From Bog-756 sp963730685 (GTDB lineage: Bacteria; Actinomycetota; Acidimicrobiia; Acidimicrobiales; RAAP-2), in the NCBI GenBank assembly GCA_963730685.1, contig CAVSSP010000004.1:1674001-1738000 (forward strand): 64,000 nucleotides of DNA, in the 5' to 3' direction. The notes under the pieces were generated by a model. The model made no database searches and had not been told where the DNA came from. It saw only the letters and a program-made list of their open reading frames with translations. This document shows, in pieces, positions 7,923 through 16,165 of the stretch (position 1 is the first letter of the stretch; each line of letters begins with the position of its first letter). The position numbers and the translations under genes are program-made.

Positions 7923-9358
7923 TCGAGGCCGTGGAAGGTCTGAAGGCGGTCCGCCTCGAGGTGGACCCGGGACCCCCGGTCGATCCTTTCGCACTGGCCG
8001 GAGCCGACGGCATCGTCGTGCGTTCGGGCCACCGGACACGTGTCGGGCTCGGCGTCGCCCTGACCATCGAGCTTCCCCACGGCCTCGACTCGGCCGACGA
8101 GGTGCGTGCCGCCGCCGAGGTGCTGGCATCCATTCCGACCGAGGACCATGTCGGAGACGGAGTCGGAGTCGACGGGGGGACCGGGACTGGGCACGACCCC
8201 GGGCCCGGCAACGGGATCCTTGCCTTCGGTGCTCTGCCCTTCGACCGCTCGGCTCCCGCCACCCTGACGGTCCCCGAGGTCGTCTACGGGTTCGATGACG
8301 GGGAAGAGGGCGGTCCCCCCCGGGAGTGGGTGACCCTGATCGGTACCGACCACCTCGAAGAACTCGCTGGTCCCGGAGCCCGGGGCGTGCGTGCCTGGCT
8401 GATCGACCGATCGGGCGGGACCCGGGCGCCCGACCCGGACCCCCCGTTACCGGGTCCGGGGCCGGATCGGGACCCGGTCGTCTCCCCGAGGTCGTCCGAC
8501 GACTCGTTCCGGGCCATGGTGGCCGAGGCGCTGCACTCCATCGACCAGGGCGACGTGGCCAAGGTGGTGGTGGCCCGCCAGGTCGATGTCACCATGCCCG
8601 CCGCCGTCGACGTGCCCGACCTGCTCCGACGATGGAACCGCCTCGAGCCCAACTGCACCGTCTTCTCGATGCCCGGTGACGACGGGCAGTTCGTCGGGGC
8701 CAGTCCGGAGCTGCTGATCGAGCGGTCCGGCCGGGAGATTCACAGCCGCCCCCTCGCCGGGACGACCGGCCGATCGCCCACCCGCCCCGGTGGCGGGCGC
8801 ACCGGTGGGCTCCTGTCGTCCCAAAAGGACGGCAACGAGCACCAGTTGGTGGTCCGGGCCATCGAGAAGGTCCTCCGCCCGCTGTGCGACGAACTCGATG
8901 TCCCCGACCGACCGGGACTGGTCCATCTGCACACGATCACGCACCTCGGCACGCCGATCACCGGAACCTTGTCCCGGCGGCGGGACGGCACCACTCCCAC
9001 GTCCCTGGATCTGGTGGCCGCGCTCCATCCGACGCCGGCAGTGGGCGGGGTCCCCCGCGACCGGGCCCGTGCCCTCATCGGCCACCTCGAGCCCGGGCCG
9101 CGGGGCCGCTTCGCCGGTCCCGTCGGCTACCTCGATGCCGCGGGGGACGGGGAGTGGATGCTCGGGATCCGGTCAATGACCGTCGACGGGGCCTCGGCGG
9201 CACTGGCCGCCGGCGTGGGGATCGTCGACGGCTCCGATCCCGACAACGAGCTGTACGAGACGAACCTCAAGCTGGCGGCGGTGTTCGACGCCCTTGCCCC
9301 CGGGTCGACACTGCCGGTCGAACAGCCCGCCCCGACCCGCCACGAAGCGGTCAGCTGA
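7919..9358 (+). CDS. menF: Isochorismate synthase
   Basis: Converts chorismate to isochorismate, the entry to menaquinone (or a siderophore). The 479-aa product has a divergent N-terminal half with a Gly/Asp/Thr-rich insert near residues 80-95 and a chorismate-binding C-terminal half: KVVVARQ with the catalytic lysine, FVGASPELLIERSGREIHSRPLAGT, HTITHLGTPITGTL, LHPTPAVGGVPRDRA and GIRSMTVDG. The start overlaps the menG stop as ATGA. With menG upstream, a menaquinone role is preferred over salicylate or siderophore synthesis. An anthranilate synthase is unlikely given HPTPAVGG. Confidence 0.92.
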   Translation: MIEAVEGLKAVRLEVDPGPPVDPFALAGADGIVVRSGHRTRVGLGVALTIELPHGLDSADEVRAAAEVLASIPTEDHVGDGVGVDGGTGTGHDPGPGNGILAFGALPFDRSAPATLTVPEVVYGFDDGEEGGPPREWVTLIGTDHLEELAGPGARGVRAWLIDRSGGTRAPDPDPPLPGPGPDRDPVVSPRSSDDSFRAMVAEALHSIDQGDVAKVVVARQVDVTMPAAVDVPDLLRRWNRLEPNCTVFSMPGDDGQFVGASPELLIERSGREIHSRPLAGTTGRSPTRPGGGRTGGLLSSQKDGNEHQLVVRAIEKVLRPLCDELDVPDRPGLVHLHTITHLGTPITGTLSRRRDGTTPTSLDLVAALHPTPAVGGVPRDRARALIGHLEPGPRGRFAGPVGYLDAAGDGEWMLGIRSMTVDGASAALAAGVGIVDGSDPDNELYETNLKLAAVFDALAPGSTLPVEQPAPTRHEAVS

Positions 9359-9363
9359 GCGTC

Positions 9364-9382
9364 GCCCCGGTCGGCCCGGGGC
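9364..9382. terminator. Hairpin between converging menF and hydrolase genes
   Basis: GCCCCGG (9364-9370) pairs with CCGGGGC (9376-9382) around a 5-nt loop and is followed on the plus strand by TTCTCT. It lies 5 bp after the menF stop and 23 bp before the end of the leftward operon, so it may serve both. Confidence 0.6.
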
Positions 9383-9405
9383 TTCTCTCACCACGGGGAC
9401 CCCGG

Positions 9406-10287
9406 TCACCTGGCGGCGCGCGGCGCCTCGGCCGCCCGGCGGATGACCGCGGCCAGCCCGACCGGGTCGTCCCGGGCGACGAAATGTCCGGCTCCGGGGA
9501 TCGTCGTCAGCCTGGCCCCGGGCACCGCCGCGGCCAGGGTCGACGCCGCCCGGGGCGAGACCACGAGGTCCCGGTCGCCGGTCACCACCTCCACGGGGAG
9601 CTGCAGCGAGCGGAGGGCTTCGGTGACCGCGGGCAGCTCCACCATGAGTGCCCGCTGCTCGGTCATGAAGGTCCTCCGGTGCCGACCGAGGACCCCGTGG
9701 TCCCCGCCGGTGACCCCGTCGTCGGGGAGCGCCGTCTCCAACCATGACCTGAGCCGTGGCGGCGTATGGCGCGCCAATGGGCGCACTCGTGGGAACACAC
9801 CGCCGATTCCCGCCAGGCCGGCCACCGTCAGGGCATCGCCCAGGACCGGAACCGTGAGCCACCGGTCGAGGGCGTTCACCGAGTCCGGGGTGCAGGCCGC
9901 TCCCACCAGGACCACACTGGCCACGAGGGTGGGGTGACGCGCCGCCAAGAGGACGGCCACCCCACCGGACCAGCTATGGGCGACCACGGTCGCCGGCGCC
10001 GCGTCCCGCTCCCGGATGAAGTCGGCCACCGCGCCGGCATTTTCGGCCACGCCCAGGGCCGGGCCCGGGGTCGACCCGTAGCCGGGGCGGTCGGGAGCCA
10101 GTACCCGGTACTCAGAGTCCAGCAGACCGCTGACGGGATCCCAGGACGCGCCCGTGCCGGGCTGGCCGTGGAGGAGCACGAGGGCCGGACCGCGTCCGCG
10201 GTCAGTGGAGGCCAGCGTCGCCGTGGTCGGTCCTTCCGCTCGAGCTGCCGTCGGAGCCGGCGCTGCCGTTCGAGACGCCGTTGGCAC
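9406..10287 (-). CDS. Alpha/beta-hydrolase, as read fused to the sensor kinase upstream
   Basis: Alpha/beta-hydrolase fold of about 290 aa: VLLHGQPGTGASW oxyanion strand, AHSWSGGVAVLL with the nucleophile serine (first Gly of GxSxG is Ser), GDRDLVVSP with the acid and GAGHFVARDD with the histidine. Substrate unknown. As given, its frame is continuous with the kinase gene to 11874 (822 aa), but the join rests on one missing base near 10345; with that base restored the kinase stops at 10202 and this is a separate overlapping gene. The true start is uncertain: GTG at 10287 or 10302 is the best available. It is the last gene of the operon. Confidence 0.7.
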   Translation of the reverse strand: MPTASRTAAPAPTAARAEGPTTATLASTDRGRGPALVLLHGQPGTGASWDPVSGLLDSEYRVLAPDRPGYGSTPGPALGVAENAGAVADFIRERDAAPATVVAHSWSGGVAVLLAARHPTLVASVVLVGAACTPDSVNALDRWLTVPVLGDALTVAGLAGIGGVFPRVRPLARHTPPRLRSWLETALPDDGVTGGDHGVLGRHRRTFMTEQRALMVELPAVTEALRSLQLPVEVVTGDRDLVVSPRAASTLAAAVPGARLTTIPGAGHFVARDDPVGLAAVIRRAAEAPRAAR

Positions 10288-11874
10288 CGGGGCCCATGCC
10301 ACCGTTCGGGTTGCCGTTGGAGTGGCCGTTCGGGTTGCCGTTGGATGGCCGTTCGGGTTGCCGTTGGAGTGGCCGTTCGGGTTTCCGTTCGAGTGGCCGT
10401 TCGAGTGGCCGTTCGGGTTTCCGTTCGGGCCGTGCGTCAGGGTCGCGCCGTACACCGGCAGCGTCACCTCGAAGGTGGCTCCCCGTCCCACCGCCGTCTT
10501 GACGCTGGCCTCCCCTCCGAAGGTTCGGGCCAGGCTGGCCACGATGAAGAGGCCGAGCCCGGATCCGCCGTCGAGCCGGTCGGCGTCACCACGGTAGAAG
10601 CGGTCGAATACGTGGCTGGCCTGTTCGTCGGTCATCCCCGGTCCATGGTCCCGCACACGCAGGATCGCCCGGTCGCCCTCGATCGCCACCCCGACCTCGA
10701 CCGGCGTTCCCTTCGGGGTGTGGGTGACGGCGTTGCCCAACAGGTTGTGGATCAGCTGTCCCAGCCGGGCGTCGTCTCCGGCCACCGGCACCTCACCATC
10801 GGCGACGAGTCGGATGGCCCGGGTCGAGTCCAAGGCGCGGGCGTCGGTGACGGCGTCGGCCACCACGGAACGCAGGTCCACCCACTGGCGCGCCGGCTCG
10901 GGTCCCTCACCCTCGCGGGCCAGGACAGCCAGGTCCCCGACCAGGGCCCCCATCCGGGCGGCCTCCTTCTCGATCCTCGACAGTGCCCGGGCGCGGGCCT
11001 CGCTGTCCTCGAGGGCGCCCTTCTGCAGCAGCTCGGCGTAGCCCCGGATGGACGTGAGCGGGGTGCGCAGCTCGTGGGAGGCGTCGGCGAGGAAGCTGCG
11101 GAGCCGCTCCTCGGACCGGGCCCGCTGGGCGAATGCCGTCTCGATCTGTTCCAGCATGCCGTTGAGCGCCCTCCCGAGGCGGGCGATCTCCCCGTCCCCC
11201 TCGGTCTCCCCCACCCGGCGGGCCAGATCCCCGGCGGCGATGGCATCGGCGTCCTTGGCCATGCCCTCCAACGGGCGGAGACCCAGCCTGATGAGGAGGG
11301 TCATCAGCACCAGGAGCGCGGCCAGCAGCCCCAGCGACACGGCCAGCTCGATATTGCGCAGGGACGCCAGGGTGGCGCTGACCGAGGCCAGGCTGGTGGC
11401 CACCACCACCGTGCGGCCCGCTGACGACGAGACCAGTAGTCGGAATTCGGGCCCGTGCCCACCCTGGGCTGTCACGTCGACCGCCGCCGAGCTCGGGTGG
11501 TAGGCCCCGAGCCTCGACGTCCGTCCTGCGACGGCCTGCCCGCCGGAGCGGAGCGGTACGGGCAGCTGCGGTAGCGGGCCGAACTGGGAGTCCCCGGCCG
11601 ACTGGCTCTCCACCGTGTGGCCGTCGGGCCCGATGAGGGCGACGAACATCTCGGGACTGACCCGCTCCTCGATCGCCGCCGAAGTGATGGTGAATCCCTT
11701 GGCATCGGCCCGCTTGACGAAGCCGACCATCTGGCTGCTGGTGGCGGACAGCTGATCGTCGACGCGCCCGTAGAGATAGGAGTGCAGCGAGGTCAAGGTG
11801 ATGATGTCCACGGCAGCGAGGCCCAGCGCCACCAGGACGACGAGGGTGGCCACCAGGCGGCGCCGGAGCCTCAT
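10202..11874 (-). CDS. Sensor histidine kinase (frame break in its repeat tail)
   Basis: Membrane two-component kinase: TM1 about 7-30, an extracytoplasmic loop to about 172, TM2 about 175-198, HAMP, HisKA (ADASHELRTPLTSIRGYAEL with the phospho-accepting His), then ATPase boxes NLLGNAVTHTP, RDHGPGMT and GSGLGLFIVASLARTFGG. The C-terminal tail is an Asn-Gly-His/Pro-Ser repeat. Near 10345 one base is missing relative to the neighbouring repeat copies; restored, the frame continues with very high GC3 to TGA at 10202 (557 aa). Unrestored, it runs into the hydrolase. The ATG overlaps the stop of the regulator gene (ATGA). The stimulus is unknown. Confidence 0.85.
10311..10430. repeat. 9/18-bp repeats encoding the Asn-Gly-rich kinase tail
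   Basis: Units of about 18 bp (minus strand AACGGCCACTCC and AACGGAAACCCG variants) repeat 5-6 times. One copy, at 10341-10350, lacks a single base compared with the copy at 10364-10374; this is the point where the kinase and hydrolase frames become joined. Confidence 0.85.
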
Positions 11875-12569
11875 GCCCGGGGCTCGCGGAGCGAGTAGCC
11901 CACCCTGCGGATGGTGTGGATCAGCGGTGGCTGGAAGGCGTCCACCTTCTTGCGGAGGTAGGAGATGTAGATCTCCACGATGTTGGAGTCACCGGCGAAG
12001 CTGTCCTGCCACACCGCATCGAGGATCTGCGCTTTGGACAGGACCTGGCGGGGGTGGCGCATGAGGTAGAGCAACAGGTTGAACTCGGTGGCGGTGAGGG
12101 AGATGGGGTGGTCGCCGTCGCCCCGCCACACCTCATGGGTTCCCCGGTCCATCACCAGGTCGGCGAAGCGCAACCGGGTCGACCCGGCTGCATCGTCGCC
12201 CCCGGTCCGTCGCAGGACGGCGCCGATGCGGGCCACCAGCTCGTCGATGCTGAACGGTTTCGTCACGTAGTCGTCGCCCTGGGCCAGCCCTTCCACCTTG
12301 TCGGCAGTGGTGTCCCGGGCCGTCAGGAACAGGACGGGCGTGCCGGCGTGCTCGACGTGTAACCGGCGGCAGACCTCGAACCCCTCGATGTCGGGCAGCA
12401 TGACGTCGAGGACGAACAGATCGAATCCCCCGAGGCGGGCCTTGTCCAAGGCCTCGGTCCCGGTGGTGGCGTGGTCGGTGGTGAATCCCTCGTACCGGAG
12501 CGCGGCGGTGACGACATCGATGATGTAGGGCTCGTCGTCGACGATCAGGACCCGATGGGCACCACTCAT
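11871..12569 (-). CDS. OmpR/PhoB-family response regulator
   Basis: 232-aa transcription factor with an N-terminal receiver (VDDEP acidic pair, FVLDVMLPD phospho-acceptor Asp near 53, VTKPFS lysine) and a C-terminal winged helix (LTATEFNLLLYLMRHPRQVLSK, ISYLRKKVD, TIRRVGYSLRE). The loop before DDYVTKPF is one residue shorter than in PhoP or MtrA, which may be a small in-frame deletion. The stop overlaps the kinase start as ATGA, so the two are a cognate pair. Closest in look to the TrcR/PhoP type; targets unknown. It lies 9 bp after the mannosyltransferase gene. Confidence 0.94.
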   Translation of the reverse strand: MSGAHRVLIVDDEPYIIDVVTAALRYEGFTTDHATTGTEALDKARLGGFDLFVLDVMLPDIEGFEVCRRLHVEHAGTPVLFLTARDTTADKVEGLAQGDDYVTKPFSIDELVARIGAVLRRTGGDDAAGSTRLRFADLVMDRGTHEVWRGDGDHPISLTATEFNLLLYLMRHPRQVLSKAQILDAVWQDSFAGDSNIVEIYISYLRKKVDAFQPPLIHTIRRVGYSLREPRA

Positions 12570-12578
12570 CGGCGCTGG

Positions 12579-13322
12579 CTACGCCCCACCGGGCTGACGT
12601 GGCGAACGCACCGAGTCCACCAGTCGCTGGGCACCCCACCAGGTGACCAGGGCCAGTGCCTCCACCACGATGAACGTCGACATCTTGGACTCGCCATCCA
12701 CCCGGTCGACGAACCGGATGGGCACCTCGACGATGCGGGCCCCGGACCGCTTGGCCTGGTAGGTCATCTCGATCTGGAACCCGTAGCCGTCGGCACGGAT
12801 GGCGTCGAGGTCGATGCGCTCCAGCACGGAGGCGGCGTAGACCCGGAACCCCGACGTCGAGTCGGCCACGCCCAGCCCGAGGAGGGCCGAGGCGTAGAGG
12901 TTGCCCCCCGCGGACAGGAGGCGACGATGCCACGCCCAGTTGGGGATGGCCCCACCGGGCACGTACCGGGAGCCGACGACGACCTCGCACCCGTCCGACA
13001 GCGAGCCGACCAGGCCGGGCAGCGCCTCGGGCTCGTGGGACAGGTCGGCGTCCATCTCGACGCAGGCGTCGAATCCGTGATCGAGCCCCCAGCGGAACCC
13101 CTCGCGGTAGGCGCTCCCGAGCCCCGACTTCTGGTGTCGGCGCAACAGCTCGATGTTGCCGATCTCCTTACCCAGGGTCTCCGCCAACTCGGCGGTGCCG
13201 TCGGGACTCCCGTCGTCCACGACCAGCACGGTGGCGGCCGGAAGGGCCTGCCGGACCCGCCGGAGCACCCGGTCGATGTTCTCCGACTCGTTGTAGGTGG
13301 GGAGGACCACCAGGACGTTCAT
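12579..13322 (-). CDS. Polyprenol-monophosphomannose synthase (GT2)
   Basis: GT2 glycosyltransferase of the Dpm1/Ppm1 type, which makes polyprenyl-phosphate-mannose from GDP-mannose at the inner membrane face. The 247 aa show VVLPTYNESENI, VVDDGSPDGT, the metal-binding EMDADLSHEP (DAD), VGSRYVPGG and SGFRVYAASVL, and lack C-terminal transmembrane helices, as in the catalytic domain of mycobacterial Ppm1. The product would be the sugar donor for membrane GT-C mannosyltransferases such as the GT87 protein at 58.3 kb. It sits 9 bp after the permease gene and 9 bp before the regulator, so it is inside the operon. Confidence 0.88.
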   Translation of the reverse strand: MNVLVVLPTYNESENIDRVLRRVRQALPAATVLVVDDGSPDGTAELAETLGKEIGNIELLRRHQKSGLGSAYREGFRWGLDHGFDACVEMDADLSHEPEALPGLVGSLSDGCEVVVGSRYVPGGAIPNWAWHRRLLSAGGNLYASALLGLGVADSTSGFRVYAASVLERIDLDAIRADGYGFQIEMTYQAKRSGARIVEVPIRFVDRVDGESKMSTFIVVEALALVTWWGAQRLVDSVRSPRQPGGA

Positions 13323-13331
13323 GGCGGCAGC

Positions 13332-14693
13332 TTACGAGACCGGCTCTCCGCCCACCTGGTCAGGCAGGAGGGGACCCGATGGGCTGCCACCGGGATCGGC
13401 GGAGTGCGACTCGGTGGCCCGGGTCCGCTGCCAGACCTCGCGGGAGACGACCTGGACCGCTCCGGCCACCGGGATGGCCACCAGGGCGCCGGTCAGCCCA
13501 CCGAGGGTGGACCCGAACACGCCGCCCAGGTTGGCCCCGATCAGGACGGCCAGGAGCACCCACAACGGATTCATCCGGACGGTGCGGCTCATCACCACCG
13601 GGTACAAGAAGTGGTTCTCCACCAACTGGAACCCGACGAACACAATGGCCATCACCACGCCGGCGGTCGGCGAGTGGAGGAAGGCGATGAGGACACTCGG
13701 CACCCCGGCGATCAAGCCTCCGACCAGGGGGATCATGGCCACCAGCGCCACCCACAAGCCGATGATGAGTGCGAAGGGCACCCCCAGGATGAGCAGCGTG
13801 ACCACCACCACCACACCGAACAGCACGGACAGGGCCACCGTGCCGAGGACGTAGGAGGTGACCGAGCGGGCCACCCGGTGGGCGACGTCGATGACGGTCT
13901 GGCGCCGGTCGGACCGCATGCTCCCGAGCAGGCCCGCCCGGAGCTTGGGCGCCTCCAGCAGCATGAACAGCGTGAGGAACATGATGGTGGTGACGGCCAG
14001 GATGGTGGACGCCACCGCCTTCCCGGCGGTGAGCGCCGGCTTGGCCAGGTTGTTGGCCGCCGTCTTGAGCTTGGGGGCGTTCTTCTGCACCCACGACAGG
14101 AGGTGGAGCTTCTGGAGGGTGTGGGCCAGCCACCCGTGCCCCTTCTCGACCTGGTTGACCATGGTGGGCAGACGCTCGGCGACGTGGGTCAAGGAGTTGA
14201 CGAGCGGGTAGCCGAACAGGCCCAGGAGGCCGACGAAGGCCAGCAGGGCGACCGCCATCACGATCCCTACCGCCGAGCCCCGGCGGAGGTTGCGCCGCTG
14301 GAGGAAGTTCACGGCCGGATTGAGCACCAAGGCGATGAACGCGGCGATCAGGATCCACAGGATGACGCCGCGCAGCCGACCCAGCAGACGGTAGGCGACC
14401 CAGGTGGCGATGACCACGGCGTCGATGGTCAAGATGGTCCGGAGCGGCACCCCCTTGGCCGAGGCGGCGGCGAACATCCGGTCCCGGCGCGGTGCCTCGG
14501 GCCCCACCTCCCGGTCGAGTCGTTCCGAGGGGGTCTCGCTGATCACCGTGGCCGGCTCGGGAGCCGTCACGTGGACCACCGAGCTCGCCGTGGCGCTCCG
14601 GCCGTTGCCGGCCGTCACCGGTGTGGCGGGATCGGGATCGGGCACCGAGGGGCCGTCCCCGGCCTCGCTGTCGGCCTCGACTGGGTCTGCCAC
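13332..14693 (-). CDS. AI-2E family (PerM-like) transmembrane protein
   Basis: 453-aa membrane protein. After a polar N-terminal region of about 100 aa come paired hydrophobic segments, a soluble-looking middle (VEKGHGWLAHTLQKLHLLSW), and the family signature VALVAMIPLVGGLIAGVPSVLIAFL with ENHFLYPVVMSRTVRMNPLWVLLAVLIGANLGGVFG near the C-terminus. The family includes the E. coli AI-2 exporter TqsA and Na+/H+ antiporters, so the substrate cannot be told. GTG at 14693 is preceded by CATGCT at 6 nt. It is the first gene of the operon leading to the two-component system. Confidence 0.88.
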   Translation of the reverse strand: MADPVEADSEAGDGPSVPDPDPATPVTAGNGRSATASSVVHVTAPEPATVISETPSERLDREVGPEAPRRDRMFAAASAKGVPLRTILTIDAVVIATWVAYRLLGRLRGVILWILIAAFIALVLNPAVNFLQRRNLRRGSAVGIVMAVALLAFVGLLGLFGYPLVNSLTHVAERLPTMVNQVEKGHGWLAHTLQKLHLLSWVQKNAPKLKTAANNLAKPALTAGKAVASTILAVTTIMFLTLFMLLEAPKLRAGLLGSMRSDRRQTVIDVAHRVARSVTSYVLGTVALSVLFGVVVVVTLLILGVPFALIIGLWVALVAMIPLVGGLIAGVPSVLIAFLHSPTAGVVMAIVFVGFQLVENHFLYPVVMSRTVRMNPLWVLLAVLIGANLGGVFGSTLGGLTGALVAIPVAGAVQVVSREVWQRTRATESHSADPGGSPSGPLLPDQVGGEPVS

Positions 14694-14734
14694 CCCGCCA
14701 GCATGTCAGGTCCAGGGGTGCAGGTCGTGCCAAC

Positions 14735-16165
14735 ATGGTGACGATGGCGGCCGAGCAGGAACAGGTGATGTCGCCACCGCACCGGCGCTGGTGGCACCGC
14801 GGACCGTTCGCCCGACGCGAGGTCCGCCTGAGCGTGGGGACGGTGCTCGTCTTCTTGTTCTTGTTCTATGTCGCCCTCCCTCTGCTTGCCAGCCACCGCG
14901 CCGAGGTCAATTCGCTGGCTCATATCAACCTGGCCTATCTGGCACTCGGGGTGTTGCTCGAGATCGGGGCATTGGCCGCCTATACCCAACTCACCCACGC
15001 CGTACTCCCGAGCGGGGGTCCCCACCGCTTCCGGCTCTTCCGCATCAACATGTCGACGCTGGCGCTGTCCCATGTCTCCCCCGGTGGCACCGCCCCGGGG
15101 GCGGCGTTGGGCTATCGGCTCCTGACCCAGTCGGGGGTGAGCGGTTCCGACGCCGGATTCGCCCTCGGGACCCAGGGCATCGGCTCGGCGGTGGTCCTCA
15201 ACGTGATGTTCTGGCTCTCGCTGGTGGCGTTCTTGGTGACGCACGGGTTCCACGTCCCGTCCAGCAACCACGGGGGCCAGTCCCAGTCGGCGTCGATCCT
15301 CGTCATCGTGGCGGCTGCGGTGGGCGTCGTCCTCCTCGGCTTCTTCGGAAGCCTGTTCTACCTGCTCACGCGCGGGCAGGAACGGGCCAGCCGGCTCATC
15401 CGCAGGATGTCGGGCCGGATCCGATTCCTCGATGCCGACCGGACCACCGCGCTGGTGGAGCACCTGGCCCACCGGTTCGGCGTGCTCATGGAGAACCGCT
15501 CGCTGACCAGGCGGGCGATCGGCTGGGCGGCCGCCAACTGGCTGCTCGACGCCGCCTCGCTGTGGGTGTTCGTGGCCGCCTTCAGCCACTTCATCTCGCC
15601 GGTCGACCTCCTGATGGCATACGGGCTGGCCAACATCCTGGCTGCCATCCCGATCACTCCGGGGGGCTTGGGCGTCGTGGAGTTCGTCCTCGTCTCCATG
15701 ATCACGGGGTTCGGCCCCACGGCCGGGCAGGCGCTGTCGGCGGTCCTGGCGTACCGGGCCGTCAACTTCTGGCTGCCCATCCCCTTCGGTGGCCTGGCCT
15801 ACGGCTCGCTCGAGTTCGAGCGGAGGCCCACCTACCGCAAGTTGCAGGACTCGATCCATCGCCGGCGGGACCGCCGTCGGGCCGACGCCCACGCCGCTGC
15901 CACAACCACCGCTGCCACAACCGCCGCCGACGTCGTCGGCGGAGAGGTCACTCCGGACGACGGGGTCGGAGCCGCGGTTTCCACCGCGGGGACCGGGACG
16001 GCGCCGAGCGCACTGGCTCGAGGGAGAGGGTCGGGACCGGAAGGGGATCGGGGGCCGGACCGGGATCGGGACCATGGGGGCGTGGCGACGGTTCACGCTG
16101 GATCACGTCGCGGCGATGGCGGAGGGATTCGAGGGCCTGTGTTCGGAAGTGATCCTGCACGCTGA
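14735..16165 (+). CDS. UPF0104 / lysylphosphatidylglycerol-synthase-type membrane protein
   Basis: Integral membrane protein (476 aa) of the LPG_synthase_TM family, with about eight helices, e.g. FLFLFYVALPLL, AAYTQLTHAVLPSG, LSHVSPGGTAPGAALGYRLL, and GLANILAAIPITPGGLGVVEFVL near the end of the core. There is no C-terminal lysyltransferase domain, so it is not MprF; many members are thought to act in lipid translocation. After about residue 375 the tail becomes low-complexity (Ala/Thr, then Gly/Arg/Asp) and overlaps the 3' end of ppk for 218 bp. GC3 falls in the last 50 codons, so the true stop may have been lost. Confidence 0.82.
   Translation: MVTMAAEQEQVMSPPHRRWWHRGPFARREVRLSVGTVLVFLFLFYVALPLLASHRAEVNSLAHINLAYLALGVLLEIGALAAYTQLTHAVLPSGGPHRFRLFRINMSTLALSHVSPGGTAPGAALGYRLLTQSGVSGSDAGFALGTQGIGSAVVLNVMFWLSLVAFLVTHGFHVPSSNHGGQSQSASILVIVAAAVGVVLLGFFGSLFYLLTRGQERASRLIRRMSGRIRFLDADRTTALVEHLAHRFGVLMENRSLTRRAIGWAAANWLLDAASLWVFVAAFSHFISPVDLLMAYGLANILAAIPITPGGLGVVEFVLVSMITGFGPTAGQALSAVLAYRAVNFWLPIPFGGLAYGSLEFERRPTYRKLQDSIHRRRDRRRADAHAAATTTAATTAADVVGGEVTPDDGVGAAVSTAGTGTAPSALARGRGSGPEGDRGPDRDRDHGGVATVHAGSRRGDGGGIRGPVFGSDPAR

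Noticed and set aside
12471..14741. Long open plus-strand frame of about 750 codons opposite the regulator, mannosyltransferase and permease genes
   Set aside because: It is an antisense shadow caused by high GC; the product is a low-complexity Gly/His/Asp/Arg mixture and the minus-strand genes have clear families.
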